Assembly (NCBI RefSeq): GCF_900113865.1
Contig: NZ_FOQY01000020.1
Location: 1 to 64,000, forward strand
Source: Streptosporangium canum
GTDB taxonomy: Bacteria > Actinomycetota > Actinomycetes > Streptosporangiales > Streptosporangiaceae
Length of the DNA: 64,000 nucleotides
Reading direction: 5' to 3'
Both the position numbers and the translations under genes were made by a program. Positions 8,842 to 17,408 of this stretch are shown piece after piece. The notes under the pieces are model-generated. The model was not told the origin of the DNA, did not search any database, and saw nothing but the letters and a program-made list of their open reading frames with translations. Position 1 is the first letter of the stretch. The number at the start of each line of letters is the position of its first letter.

Positions 8842-9171
8842 CTAACCGCCTCCTTCGCGGAGCTGTTCGAGCCGTTCGGCGAGGAAGCTCCAGGTCCTCC
8901 AGAACTCGTTGAGATATTCCCGGCCCTGCGCGTTCAGGGAGTACACCTTGCGGGGCGGCCCCTTCTCGGACGGGACCTTCTCCACATCGACGAGGCCGCG
9001 CTGCTCGACCCTGACCAGCAGCGCGTAGATGGTGCCCTCGGCGATGTCGGAGAAGCCCTGATCCCGCAGCCACGCCGTGATCTCGTAGCCGTACGCGGAC
9101 CGGCCGGACAGGATCGCCAGGACGATGCCCTCCAGTGTCCCCTTGAGCATCTCCGTCGCCTGCTTGCCCAT
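8842..9171 (-). CDS. PadR family transcriptional regulator
   Basis: A 109-residue winged-helix protein. The PadR N-terminal pattern is clear: a LKGTLEGIVLAIL helix, then YGYEI, EGTIYALL and the wing segment G-P-P-R-K-V-Y-S-L. The C-terminal helix is short (PadR subfamily 2). An upstream ATG frame reaches 9225, but the ATG at 9171 directly follows GGGAGGTGTTCC, a good ribosome site. The gene is co-transcribed with the DUF1048 gene and is preceded by a large palindrome (9197-9247) that is likely its own operator. Confidence 0.88.
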   Translation of the reverse strand: MGKQATEMLKGTLEGIVLAILSGRSAYGYEITAWLRDQGFSDIAEGTIYALLVRVEQRGLVDVEKVPSEKGPPRKVYSLNAQGREYLNEFWRTWSFLAERLEQLREGGG

Positions 9172-9196
9172 GGAACACCTCCCTTCAGCTACTCGG

Positions 9197-9247
9197 TGTT
9201 GCCAACTACCAGTAGACAGTAACACTGACTACTGGTACATAGCAACA
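9197..9247. promoter_or_regulatory. 51-bp palindromic operator of the PadR-DUF1048 operon
   Basis: Two nested inverted repeats share one centre. The inner arms are TACCAGTAG (9207-9215) and CTACTGGTA (9229-9237), 13 nt apart. The outer arms are TGTTGC (9197-9202) and GCAACA (9242-9247), each 4 nt outside the inner arms. On the minus strand a possible -35 TTGCTA and -10 TACTGT (18-nt spacer) lie inside it. A repressor bound here would cover the promoter; autoregulation by PadR is inferred. Confidence 0.75.
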
Positions 9248-9385
9248 CTGAGTACCTGAGGGCGGACCGGGACCGCGGGCGGGGGCGACCCGATGGTACG
9301 CACGAGTCGCGATCACTACTTACCGAACCAATCCGCAGCTCCCAGTTGCTTCGGGGCTCATCGCACGGACCCGGGCGGTGGGCCT

Positions 9386-10069
9386 TCAGCTCCGCTCCGA
9401 AGAGCGGAGCGCCGGCCCGCCGTCCCGGTAGCGGATCAGACCGATCTCCCGCACACCGTCCGGCCACAGCCAGCCGGCCTCACGGGCGATGGTGACCGCC
9501 TCCACCCTGGTCCGGGCGCCGACCTTGACGAGGATTCGCGACAGGTAGTTGCGGACCGTGCCGCCGGACAGGAAGAGCCGGTCGGCGATCTCCCTGACCG
9601 GCGCCCCCTCCGCCGCGGCCTTGAGGACCTCCAGCTCACGGGTGGTGAGCGGGTTCTGCCCGGCGTTGAGCGCGGCGACGGCGAGCTCGGGGTCGACGAC
9701 CCGCTCCCCGGCGACCACCCGGCGCACGCACTCGGCGAGCTGTCCCGCCGGGGTGTCCTTGACGACGAACCCGCGCGCCCCGGCGTCCAGCGCCCGCCGT
9801 AGCGCCGCCGGCGTCGCCAGCCCGGTCAGGATCACCGCCTTGCACGAGGGGAGCCTGCGGTGCAGCTCCGCCGTGGCGGACAGGCCGTCGGTGCCGGGCA
9901 GGCCGATGTCGACGAGCGCGATGTCGGGCCTGTGGACCAGGCACGAGGGCACCACGTCGTCACCGTGCCCGACCTCGTCGACCACCTTGATGTCATGTTC
10001 GGCGGAGAGCAGGGCGACCATCGCTCCACGGATGAGATGCATGTCCTCGGCGATCAGGACGCTTATCAC
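9386..10069 (-). CDS. Orphan NarL/LuxR-type response regulator
   Basis: A 227-residue two-domain regulator. The receiver domain (residues ~1-120) has the acidic pocket AED, the phospho-acceptor in ALVDIGLPGTDG and the conserved K of VVKDTP. The C-terminal LuxR-type HTH includes LTTRELEVLKAAAEG and VRNYLSRILVKVGARTR. The frame is open to 10168, but translation most likely begins at the GTG at 10069, where the receiver domain begins and a GGGGAGA site lies just upstream. No sensor kinase is adjacent, so the partner is unknown. It is similar in type to DesR-like actinobacterial regulators. Confidence 0.85.
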   Translation of the reverse strand: MISVLIAEDMHLIRGAMVALLSAEHDIKVVDEVGHGDDVVPSCLVHRPDIALVDIGLPGTDGLSATAELHRRLPSCKAVILTGLATPAALRRALDAGARGFVVKDTPAGQLAECVRRVVAGERVVDPELAVAALNAGQNPLTTRELEVLKAAAEGAPVREIADRLFLSGGTVRNYLSRILVKVGARTRVEAVTIAREAGWLWPDGVREIGLIRYRDGGPALRSSERS

Positions 10070-10120
10070 CGGCCGTCTCCCCTTTTTCGGTGAGCCAATC
10101 GCGTCTCCCGGGCCACGATC

Positions 10121-10151
10121 ACTACCCCGGGCAGTCGGACGACTACCCTGG
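10121..10151. promoter_or_regulatory. Direct repeat upstream of the response regulator gene
   Basis: ACTACCCCGG (10121-10130) and ACTACCCTGG (10142-10151) are 21 bp apart, two helical turns, in the divergent region between the response regulator and the P450 gene. Spaced direct repeats of this kind are typical dimer sites of response regulators; binding by the adjacent protein is a guess. Confidence 0.4.
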
Positions 10152-10367
10152 ATAGCGGAGTTAACCATCGGAGCGCCGATCCGGACGGGAAAACGTGATC
10201 CTGCCGGGCAGCGGCTCGCCGCCGCTCCACCGCGCCCTCCGGCGCGGGGTCCTCCGGCCGGATGTCCGGAACCCGGCGGGCGCGACAGGCGGGCATGACC
10301 GTATTGCCATGATCATCCGGCTCGCCGATGATGAGGGTCGTGTCCGCCGCGCCGGAATGAGGGCCTG

Positions 10368-11531
10368 TTGCTCTACAACCCGTTCGACCACGCGCTGCAA
10401 GAGAACCCCTACCCCACCTACGCGCGGCTCCGCGACGGAGCGCCGCTCTATCGCAACGACGACCTGGACTTCTGGGCGCTGTCCCGGCACGCCGACGTCA
10501 ACGCGGCGTTCCGCGACCCGGCCCTGTTCTCCAGCGCCCACGGCGTCACCCTGGAGATGTGGGCCCCGGACGCGTCCGCCCTGGTGGGGTTCCTGGCGAT
10601 GGACCCGCCCCGCCACACCCGTATGCGGGCGCTCGTCTCCCGGGGCTTCACGCCCGCCCGCGTGGCCGCCCTGGAGCCCGCCGTACGCGCGGTCGCCCGC
10701 GAGCGCCTGGCGCCGGCCCTGGAGGCGGGGACGTTCGACTTCGCCGAGGTCGTGTCGGCGATCCCGGTGTACGTCATCTCCGAGCTGCTCGGCGTCCCCC
10801 GGGAGGATCGGGCGGAGATGCTGCGCCTGTCCGAGATCCTCATCACCCGCTACGACGGCGACACCGAGATACCGCAGACGTTCTGGGAGGCCGCCGGCGC
10901 GCTGACCGCCGCCTACAAGGAGCTGATCGCCGAACGGCGGGCCCGGCCCCACGACGACCTCGTCAGCGCGCTCGTCCTGGCTGACATCGACGGGGACCGG
11001 CTCGGCGACGACGAGATCGTCGCCGTGCTCTCGCTGATCGGCGTCGCGGGCAACGAGTCGGTGACCAAGCTGGCGGCGAACGCCTGGTACCAGGCCTGGC
11101 TCCACCCCGCCCAGCGCGCGATCGCGTGGCGGGGGGCCATCGCGGCGTGGGTGGAGGAGACGCTCCGCTATGACGGGTCCGCGCAGATGGTCGCCCGCCG
11201 GCTCACCCGCGACACCGTCCTGCACGGCACGACGGTCCCGGCCGGCGCCCGGATGGTGCTGCTCGGCGCGTCCGCCAACCGCGACCCCCGCGTCTTCCCG
11301 CACGCGGACCGCTACGACCTGACCCGCGACACCGGGCAGGCGCTGGCCTTCGGGTCCGGCCCGCACTTCTGCCTCGGGGCGGCCCTGGCCCGCCTCCAGC
11401 TCAGGATCGTCCTGGAGGAGCTCGTCGCCGCGGTGGAGGGCTACGACGTCGACGAGACGGGCATCGGGTTCGTGCACTCGCCGAACCTGCGCGGCTTCCG
11501 CGCGCTGCCGACCACGGTCACGCTCCGCTAG
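10368..11531 (+). CDS. Cytochrome P450
   Basis: A 387-residue soluble bacterial P450. The I-helix reads IGVAGNESVTK (oxygen-activation region). The K-helix ExxR is EETLR, and the heme loop FGSGPHFCLG carries the axial thiolate Cys335. The usual MDPPRHTRMRALVSRGF substrate-recognition stretch is present. TTG at 10368 is the only in-frame start after the upstream stop at 10332 and has a GAGGG site before it. Electron donors are not encoded nearby. The substrate is unknown; many such P450s act on secondary metabolites or xenobiotics. Confidence 0.92.
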   Translation: MLYNPFDHALQENPYPTYARLRDGAPLYRNDDLDFWALSRHADVNAAFRDPALFSSAHGVTLEMWAPDASALVGFLAMDPPRHTRMRALVSRGFTPARVAALEPAVRAVARERLAPALEAGTFDFAEVVSAIPVYVISELLGVPREDRAEMLRLSEILITRYDGDTEIPQTFWEAAGALTAAYKELIAERRARPHDDLVSALVLADIDGDRLGDDEIVAVLSLIGVAGNESVTKLAANAWYQAWLHPAQRAIAWRGAIAAWVEETLRYDGSAQMVARRLTRDTVLHGTTVPAGARMVLLGASANRDPRVFPHADRYDLTRDTGQALAFGSGPHFCLGAALARLQLRIVLEELVAAVEGYDVDETGIGFVHSPNLRGFRALPTTVTLR

Positions 11532-11708
11532 CGCTCTGTTCCTCATCGGAAGCGCGCTTCCCCGCTGACCCGGGACGCCGGGAGCGGGGAAGGCCACCCC
11601 GGCGGCCTCGGATTCCCGGCCGCCTGTTCGCGACTCCCGCTGGGGAACATGCACGGGGGACCGGCCGGCGGCGCTCCGACGTCCCCGCCGTCCTGCTCGG
11701 GGCCGCGG

Positions 11709-12470
11709 TCACGTCCCGGCCGGGAGTCTGCCGACCCCGCCGTACAGTCCCGTGGGAGCGGGATCGGCGGCGGTGGGACGCCACAGCGCCAGATCGACCA
11801 GGCCCGGCTCCAGCAGTTCGAAGCCGGCGAACAGGCCGGCGATCTCCGCGCGGGTGCGCACGTAGGCCTGCGAGGCCTTCCGTATCTGCTCCTTGCGGTC
11901 CTCCCATCCCTCCACCCCGCCGTGGGAGATCGCCAGGAAGCTCCCCGCGGGCAGGGCGTCCCGGAAGGTTCCCACGATCCGCGCGGGGTCGTCCTCGTCT
12001 GAGACGAAGTGCAGCAGCGCCACCATCAGCAGGCCGACCGGCTGGGACCAGTCGATGAAGTCCCGCACCACGGGCTCGTCCAGGATCCTCTGCGGCTGCG
12101 TGGCGTCGCCGCCGACGACGCGCACCCTGTCGGAGCCGGCCATGAGCGCGCGGGCGTGCGCCAGGACGATCTCATCGTGGTCGACGTACACGACACGCGT
12201 GTGGGGCGCGATCGCGTGGGCGATCTCATGGACGTTGCCACTGGCCGGCAGTCCCGCTCCGATGTCGAGGAACTGGCGGATTCCCTGGTCCACGAGGTGG
12301 CTCACCACCCTGCCGAGGAATCGGCGGTTCTCCACGAACGACCTGCGCACGTCCGGGCTGAGCTCCAGGATCCGGCGCGCGGCCTCGCGGTCGGCGGGGA
12401 AGTTCTCCCGCCCGCCGATCATCCAGTCGTAGACGCGGGCCGGGTGCGGCTTGGACGTGTCGAAGTTCAC
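11709..12470 (-). CDS. DUF574 SAM-dependent methyltransferase
   Basis: A 253-residue protein of the actinobacterial DUF574 (Methyltransf_19) family. It starts NFDTSKPHPARVYDWMIGG and has a SAM-binding segment FLDIGAGLPASGN and the VVYVDHDE acidic strand. A GTG at 12509 would add 13 residues, but the GTG at 12470 is preceded by AAAGGTGG and matches the usual start of the family. Members are numerous in these genomes and often lie beside XRE+DUF5753 regulators, as here (next gene, same strand). The methyl acceptor is unknown. Confidence 0.85.
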   Translation of the reverse strand: MNFDTSKPHPARVYDWMIGGRENFPADREAARRILELSPDVRRSFVENRRFLGRVVSHLVDQGIRQFLDIGAGLPASGNVHEIAHAIAPHTRVVYVDHDEIVLAHARALMAGSDRVRVVGGDATQPQRILDEPVVRDFIDWSQPVGLLMVALLHFVSDEDDPARIVGTFRDALPAGSFLAISHGGVEGWEDRKEQIRKASQAYVRTRAEIAGLFAGFELLEPGLVDLALWRPTAADPAPTGLYGGVGRLPAGT

Positions 12471-12566
12471 GCGTGACCACCTTTCGCTGTCGGGGGCGGT
12501 GGGCGCCACAGTAGTTCTCAGCCGGGGCGCCGGTCTCCGGATGCGGCCGCCGGGGCGGAAGGCCGC

Positions 12567-13709
12567 TCACGCCAGGCAGCGGAGCCTGTCACGGACCTGC
12601 GTGAGCACGTCGGCCGTCTGCTGCGGCATGCACGCCACCACCGTCAACCTGGCGAACGCCTCGTGGTAGCCGTCGGCGTCCGGGCCGTCCAGCACGAAGT
12701 CGTTGTTGAACTGGTGGACCGAGACCACCGGGTCCATGCCGGGGATGCGGAACATCGTGAACGGCGCCGACCTCGGCAGGTAGGACGACGCGAGCCTCGT
12801 CACCTGCAGCGTGACGTGCGGCTGCTTCGACAGGCCGATCAGGTGGCTCAACTGGTCGGCCTGGACCTGCGGCCCGGCGATGCACCGCAGCAGCGCCGCC
12901 TCGTCGACGACCGCCCACAGCGTCGGCCCGCTCTCCCGGGCCAGCGCCTCCTGCCTCCGCACGGTCGTCTCCACCGCCCCCTCGACGAGGTCCGGCGGGG
13001 GGAAGGGGTTCTGGGACACGCGGACCGCGGCCGCCGCGTACTCGGCGGTCTGCAGCAGCGGGGGGACGAACTGGAGCTGGTAGGTGCGGATCAGCTCGGC
13101 GCGCTGCTCCAGGCCGAACGTCGCCGACACCCACAGCGGGATGGCGGGCAGGTCCCACCAGCCGGGCCCGCGCTCGCCGCGGGCGATCGACAGGATCGCC
13201 TCCCGCTGAAAGCGGGCGGTCACGCCGTAGAGGGTGAGCAGCGCTTCGACGTCGTCGAGTGGGGTCTCAGTCTCGGCGACGCCGTTCTCTATGGACGTGA
13301 CCACCCGCTCATCGACGTCGACCATGTCCCCGGCTTGCGCCGGCGACAGCCCGCGCGCCTCCCGCAGGAGCCGCAGCCGCTCGCCCAGAACAGCGCGCTG
13401 GCCGACATCGAGCTTTCCGACGAGGCGCGGCGGGTTCTCCTCGATGTCGGGGAGGACCTGACCGCTGTCGCCGGAAGAGAAAGGGCTAGGGATGTCATCC
13501 CCCACAAGCCATCCCACAGGCACCCGGAGCAGCACGGCGAGCGCCGTGAGCTGCTCCAGGGTCGGATTGGTCCGCTGGCCCTTGCTCAGCTGGTGAATGT
13601 AGACGTGAGTGGTCTGCACTCCCGCGTCGGTGACGGCTCTCGCTGCCCTCCGGGTGGAGTAGCCGCGGTGACGCAGCGCCTCCCCCAGCCGCTCGGCGAG
13701 ACTCGCCAC
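12567..13709 (-). CDS. XRE regulator with two HTH domains and DUF5753
   Basis: A 380-residue protein. Residues ~1-70 form a first HTH with the EspR-like pattern STRRAARAVTDAGVQTTHVYIHQLSKGQRTN-PTLEQL..VPVGWLVGD (shown in parts). Residues ~108-165 form a second, classic HTH_31 (LRLLREARGLSPAQAGDMVD and EVxIENG-like). Residues ~190-375 match DUF5753, the ligand-sensing or partner domain of actinobacterial XRE proteins (PPLLQTAEYA, LxxLIGLSKQPHVTLQV). The GTG start has GGAGG 6 nt upstream. A single-HTH DUF5753 protein is the norm, so the added N-terminal HTH is a fusion. It precedes the DUF574 gene on the same strand. Confidence 0.85.
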   Translation of the reverse strand: MASLAERLGEALRHRGYSTRRAARAVTDAGVQTTHVYIHQLSKGQRTNPTLEQLTALAVLLRVPVGWLVGDDIPSPFSSGDSGQVLPDIEENPPRLVGKLDVGQRAVLGERLRLLREARGLSPAQAGDMVDVDERVVTSIENGVAETETPLDDVEALLTLYGVTARFQREAILSIARGERGPGWWDLPAIPLWVSATFGLEQRAELIRTYQLQFVPPLLQTAEYAAAAVRVSQNPFPPPDLVEGAVETTVRRQEALARESGPTLWAVVDEAALLRCIAGPQVQADQLSHLIGLSKQPHVTLQVTRLASSYLPRSAPFTMFRIPGMDPVVSVHQFNNDFVLDGPDADGYHEAFARLTVVACMPQQTADVLTQVRDRLRCLA

Positions 13710-13767
13710 GCATACCTCCTGTCCGGGAACGACCGTGTACGTGACGCGAGAAGCTCAGAATACGCGC

Positions 13768-13784
13768 GTTAACCCTCAGTTAAC
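13768..13784. promoter_or_regulatory. Paired GTTAAC sites upstream of the double-HTH regulator
   Basis: Two GTTAAC palindromes (13768-13773 and 13779-13784) separated by 5 nt, about 60 nt upstream of the regulator start. It looks like an operator half-site pair and could be recognised by the protein's own HTH domains. This is inference from position. Confidence 0.45.
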
Positions 13785-13932
13785 AAGGGTCGCTTTTGCT
13801 ATCGACAAACGCTCTGATCTGCTGATATGGGCATCACGCCTAATCAAAACCCGGTGCATGTAGTCGATAGTCCTGATAATCGCCGTCTCCGCTGGTAACT
13901 CAGATTCGCACTGGCCCAACCAGGAGACGCCC

Positions 13933-14178
13933 ATGCCCGACACCGCACGCGATACCGACAACATCGTCGTGTTCGCCCCCCGCGCCCAGCGCGCCCGCGA
14001 GAAGACCGGCCGCCGAACGACGACCGACGTCCCGGCCGGCGCCGGACTCGACGGCCTCACCGATTCCTGGCAGCTCGCCCTGGAAGCGGCCAACAAGAGC
14101 ACCGAGACAATCCGCACCTACCTGCGCAACGCCCGCATGCTCATTGCCTTCTTGGCCGAGCAGGGGATGCCAACGGAC
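13933..14178 (+). pseudogene. Tyrosine recombinase (integrase), N-terminal fragment
   Basis: About 82 codons readable from ATG 13933. The stretch from residue 44, with NKSTETIRTYLRNARMLIAFLAE, is the SAM-like core-binding domain of phage-type tyrosine recombinases. The similarity stops abruptly at ~14178 and the same frame continues only as Arg-rich shadow sequence. The catalytic domain (R..HxxR..Y) is absent. The remnant is joined directly to a terminase fragment, so a deletion removed everything between. Confidence 0.75.
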
Positions 14179-14185
14179 GCCGCAC

Positions 14186-15111
14186 GCGTCCGGCGACGAG
14201 CTTTCCACGCTGCCGGAGTCGTTCTTCGTCATGCTGCTCACCCGGCTCTCCATCCTGGGCGCTCGCCTGTTCGGCACAACGAACCCAGACGGCCCGCAGC
14301 ACTGGCTGAAGACCAACCATCTCGACCGCGCCGCACTGTGGCTCGACCACGACGGCCGGCTCCACCGCCTCGACGGCGACGACCGACTCAGCCTCTCCCG
14401 GCTCTCCTTCAAGCTCGCCGACAACCCCAACCTCAGCCCCCAGTACGTGGCCGACGTCTCTTCCGAGTTCACCGGCCTCTGGTACCGCCGCCTCATCCTC
14501 GGCGAATGGCGCCTGGCCGAAGTCGTCGTCCACGAATCGTGGGATCCGGCCCGGCACGTCGTCGCCGAGCTGCCCGCCATCCCCCGGTGGCTCGCGCTCG
14601 CCCTGGACCACGGCACCACGAACCCGTTCCACACGCTCATGCTCGGCCTGGGCATCGACGATCGCCTGTACGTCGGGCACGAATGGCAGTGGGACTCGAA
14701 GAAGCAGCGTGGGCCCTCACTGACGCCGAGTACTCGGAGCGGCTCCGCGCCTGGGCGGACGGGCTCGGCATCCGGCCGGAGTCCACGATCGTCGACCCCA
14801 GCGCGAAGAGCTTTCGCGTGCGGCCGCACCGCGACGGGATCACCAGCACGCTCGCCGACAACGAGGTCGTCGACGGGATCCGCGCCACCGCGAGCCTGTG
14901 CGCCACCGGCCGGCTCCTCGTCAGCGCCCAGTGCCCGGAGCTGATCCGGGAGATTCCCGGCTACGCGTGGGATCCGGACGCGTCGGAGAAGGGCGAGGAC
15001 AAGCCGATCAAGGTGGCGGACCACGGCGTGGACGCGCTGCGGTACGGGGTGCGGACGACGCGAAACATCTGGTCGTCGCTACTCACTGAGCCGATCACAA
15101 AATCCTCGTGA
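14186..15111 (+). pseudogene. Phage terminase large subunit, truncated and frameshifted
   Basis: The reading frame from ~14186 gives GDELSTLPESFFVMLLTRLS and LFGTTNPDGPQHWLK, the Walker-B end and coupling motif of PBSX-type terminases, then the nuclease-domain start (ALDHGTTNPFHTL). Near 14705-14720 the frame shifts and continues as ALTDAEYSERLRAW, through the VDPSAKSFRV region, to the stop at 15111. The N-terminal ATPase with Walker A is missing because of the fusion to the integrase fragment. The gene is therefore both 5'-deleted and frameshifted, and cannot package DNA. Confidence 0.8.
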
Positions 15112-15122
15112 TCTTGACATGA

Positions 15123-15278
15123 CTACTGCGCGAACGGGTCGGGAGGCAGGTTCAAGATGATGAGGACCGCCACCGCGACGATGGATACCGCGAGCACCAC
15201 TATCCGTGTAGGGACTGCGACAGGCTGATCACCAGACCGCGTGATGTCAAGCCATCGTTGGAACCACGTTCGCACCAT
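15123..15278 (-). CDS. Small single-pass membrane protein
   Basis: A 51-residue ORF on the strand opposite the phage remnants. A basic, aromatic N-terminus (MVRTWFQRW) and a charged loop are followed by one hydrophobic segment at residues ~26-44 and a short NLPPDPFAQ tail. No strong ribosome site is visible. It may be a phage lysis or superinfection-type accessory, or a small host membrane protein; no family was recognised. Confidence 0.4.
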   Translation of the reverse strand: MVRTWFQRWLDITRSGDQPVAVPTRIVVLAVSIVAVAVLIILNLPPDPFAQ

Positions 15279-15328
15279 AGATCCATTGTGACCGGTTTCC
15301 GTGCGCCACTTGCCCCACCCTCATCATT

Positions 15329-15375
15329 TAGAGCGCTGCTCTAGCAATGATAGCTTGCGGGAATCCTTATTCCCG
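15329..15375. terminator. Two small palindromes in phage-remnant intergenic DNA
   Basis: TAGAGC-gct-GCTCTA (15329-15343) and CGGGAAT-cctt-ATTCCCG (15358-15375) are perfect short hairpins 14 bp apart in a stretch with lower GC than the surroundings. They could be a terminator or an operator pair. The 15279-15502 interval has no other convincing gene. Confidence 0.35.
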
Positions 15376-15502
15376 TGAGTCCATTGGTGATGGACCCGTT
15401 CGCGCTGCCCGGGGAGATGACCGGGCAAGGCGGCAAGGGGCGGGCGGCCGAGAAGCAGGACGGGCCCGATTAGAAACCGATATGTAGGGGGTCACCGACC
15501 GC

Positions 15503-15676
15503 TTACGCCTTATCTCGTTCATGAAGGAACTGAGCAATGGCTACCCACGAGTCAGCGAGACGTTCAAGTCGCTCCATCAGCGCCAGATCAGTGATCGTTT
15601 CTGCGTTGTAGAGCAGACGAGCAGCATTCGCGATCGCGATATCCACTGTTGTGGTGATGTCTGGCTGGTTCGCCAT
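15503..15676 (-). CDS. Small hypothetical protein
   Basis: A 57-residue acidic, helical protein (starts MANQPDITTTVDIAIANAARL; ends HERDKA). The ATG at 15676 is preferred over one 8 codons earlier because the family-like helical region starts there. No domain was recognised. It lies between the terminase and minor-capsid remnants and is probably phage-derived cargo. Confidence 0.4.
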   Translation of the reverse strand: MANQPDITTTVDIAIANAARLLYNAETITDLALMERLERLADSWVAIAQFLHERDKA

Positions 15677-15792
15677 AGGTTCCATCCATCTTGCTGGCAA
15701 AGGGGTCCGGCGGCGCGCCGCAGCATGAGGAGCCTAAGGCACGACGATATGCCCGGTCGCCAGGGTTTTGACCGTCCTGAGGAGGCCTTCTC

Positions 15793-16349
15793 GTGGCTGT
15801 GGATCAGGACCTCCTCGACCAGATCGCCGGCACCGTCGCCGACCTCTACCGGGAAGTCGAGGCCAGCCTCGTCACGGTCATCGCCGACGAGCTCAAGGCT
15901 GCGCGGCAGCGCCTCATGGACCGCGGCATCGTCTCGTTCACGGACCGGGCCGACCGCACCTGGCGCCTGTCCTCCTACGCCGAGATGATCGGCCGCACCA
16001 ACGCCGCCCGCGCCGCGATCCAAGGTCAGATGGACCAGCTCGCCAGCGCGGGCATTGACCTGGTCTACGTGTCCGACAACACGCAGGAGTGCAAGAGGTG
16101 CCGGCCCTTCGAGTCGAAAGTCTTGAGGCGCGGCTCCGGCCCCATCGGCCGGATTCAGGTCGAGCACGGTACCCGCGACGGCGAGCTCGTCACCGTCGAT
16201 GTGCTCGACACCCTCGACGGCGCCCAGTCGAAGGGCTTCCAGCACCCGAATTGCAGACATTCGGTGCCGGCGTCATCCCGCCCGCAGGCGGGCCCAAGGG
16301 CGGCCCCGTCGGCGACCTGCAGCCGCCCGTGGCCCAACGCCTGCTCTAG
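15793..16349 (+). pseudogene. Phage minor capsid protein (min_cap2 / Mu gpF-like), frameshifted
   Basis: From GTG 15793, with AGGAGG 8 nt upstream, the frame reads SFTDRADRTWRLSSYAEM, GRTNAARAAI, VYVSDNTQECKRCRPFESKV and HPNCRHS. This is the conserved cysteine/histidine core of the phage minor capsid 2 family. Near 16258 the expected C-terminus (FGAGVIPPAGGPKGGP) continues in another frame and ends at the TAG at 16347-16349. One frameshift near the 3' end therefore separates the core from its tail. Together with the integrase and terminase pieces it marks a decayed prophage. Confidence 0.75.
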
Positions 16350-17113
16350 CTGGGGATCTTGTCCCGGTGACGCGGGCACAAGGCGACGACAGCCGCGCCT
16401 ACCACGTATCCAGAGGTTTCAGCGCCAAGCTCATCGGCGTTGTTCATTGCGACTTTGATGAGGCTCTGCCCTCCGTCCATGGCTTTGCACATCGCTCGGC
16501 CGAGCCGTAGGAGGTCAGCCGAGCTCTTGCCCTTCAGGTCAGCCCGCTGCCGCACGGTGACCATAAACGTGGCTACGTCCTCCTTGTTCTTCCCGCCTGG
16601 CAGATCAGTCAAGGTCGGCTTCTCGCTCGGCTCAGCCTCGGCCGTACGAGACGGCCTCTCGCTCGGCTCAGCCTCGGCCGTACGGGACGGCTTCGCGCTC
16701 ACTGATGCGCTCGTTGACGCGACCGGCTTCTTATCCCCGCCCAACAGGGCGACCAGTCCACCCACCAGGGCGAGCACGCCCACCACCGCGACGATCACAC
16801 CGATCACCACGCCTTTCCCGCTCTTTTTCGGAGGAGGCGGAGGCGGGCCCGGCTGCCATCCCGGCGGCGGCCCCATCGGAGGCTGCTGCCACCCCTGGGG
16901 CGAGCCGGGCTGAGGGTATGGCGCCGTCGGTGGCGACCCAGGCTGCGGATACTGCTGAGTCGGCTGGCCGTACTGCTGCGGGTACTGCTGCGGAGGTTGC
17001 CCCGGCCACTGCTGGGGCTGCTGCGGGTACGGCTGCGGAGGTTGCCCCGGCCACTGCTGGGGCTGCTGCGGAGGTTGCCCCGGCCACTGCTGGGGCTGCT
17101 GCGGAGGTTGCAC
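16346..17113 (-). CDS. Pro/Gln-rich membrane protein with DUF732-like domain
   Basis: A 255-residue protein. Residues 1-~97 are a Pro/Gln/Tyr-rich cytoplasmic tail built of repeated QQPQQWPGQPP units. A single transmembrane helix follows at ~100-123 (VVIGVIVAVVGVLALVGGL). Next is a linker with two PSRTAEAEPSE repeats. The extracytoplasmic domain (~180-255) has two cysteines in the DUF732 pattern (LGRAMC..DGG and VALCP). The start is a GTG with no clear ribosome site and is uncertain. Function unknown. Its 3' end overlaps the phage capsid remnant by 4 nt, so the phage DNA ends here. Confidence 0.75.
   Translation of the reverse strand: MQPPQQPQQWPGQPPQQPQQWPGQPPQPYPQQPQQWPGQPPQQYPQQYGQPTQQYPQPGSPPTAPYPQPGSPQGWQQPPMGPPPGWQPGPPPPPPKKSGKGVVIGVIVAVVGVLALVGGLVALLGGDKKPVASTSASVSAKPSRTAEAEPSERPSRTAEAEPSEKPTLTDLPGGKNKEDVATFMVTVRQRADLKGKSSADLLRLGRAMCKAMDGGQSLIKVAMNNADELGAETSGYVVGAAVVALCPRHRDKIPS
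16984..17112. repeat. Tandem repeats encoding the QPQQWPGQPP units
   Basis: A 33-36-bp unit (GGTTGCCCCGGCCACTGCTG plus a few codons) occurs three to four times. Because it lies within the coding region of the DUF732-like protein, copy number changes would lengthen or shorten the proline-rich tail. A second small in-frame duplication lies at 16623-16690. Confidence 0.8.
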
Positions 17114-17408
17114 CCGCGCACCATACGCCCCACCCCTGACATTCCGCCCGGATCTCCTGGACGGATACCCGAAAAGGAGCGCCCGGAGCGGTCCAAACCT
17201 TCGGATCGGCCAGGCGCCGGTCCCCCATCATCGCGCTCCCCTGGAGGGGCCGCATGACCATGCCCGCTCAACCGATCCCGGACACCCAGCCCAGCCCGGC
17301 CCGGCCCCGACGACCGACCCCGTCCAGCAGCCGCCCGCGCCCACCGCGCCCCCGGCCGCCGCAGCTCCCCCGCCGGTTCGGCGCGACGGCGGGCCCGCGC
17401 CCGGCGCG

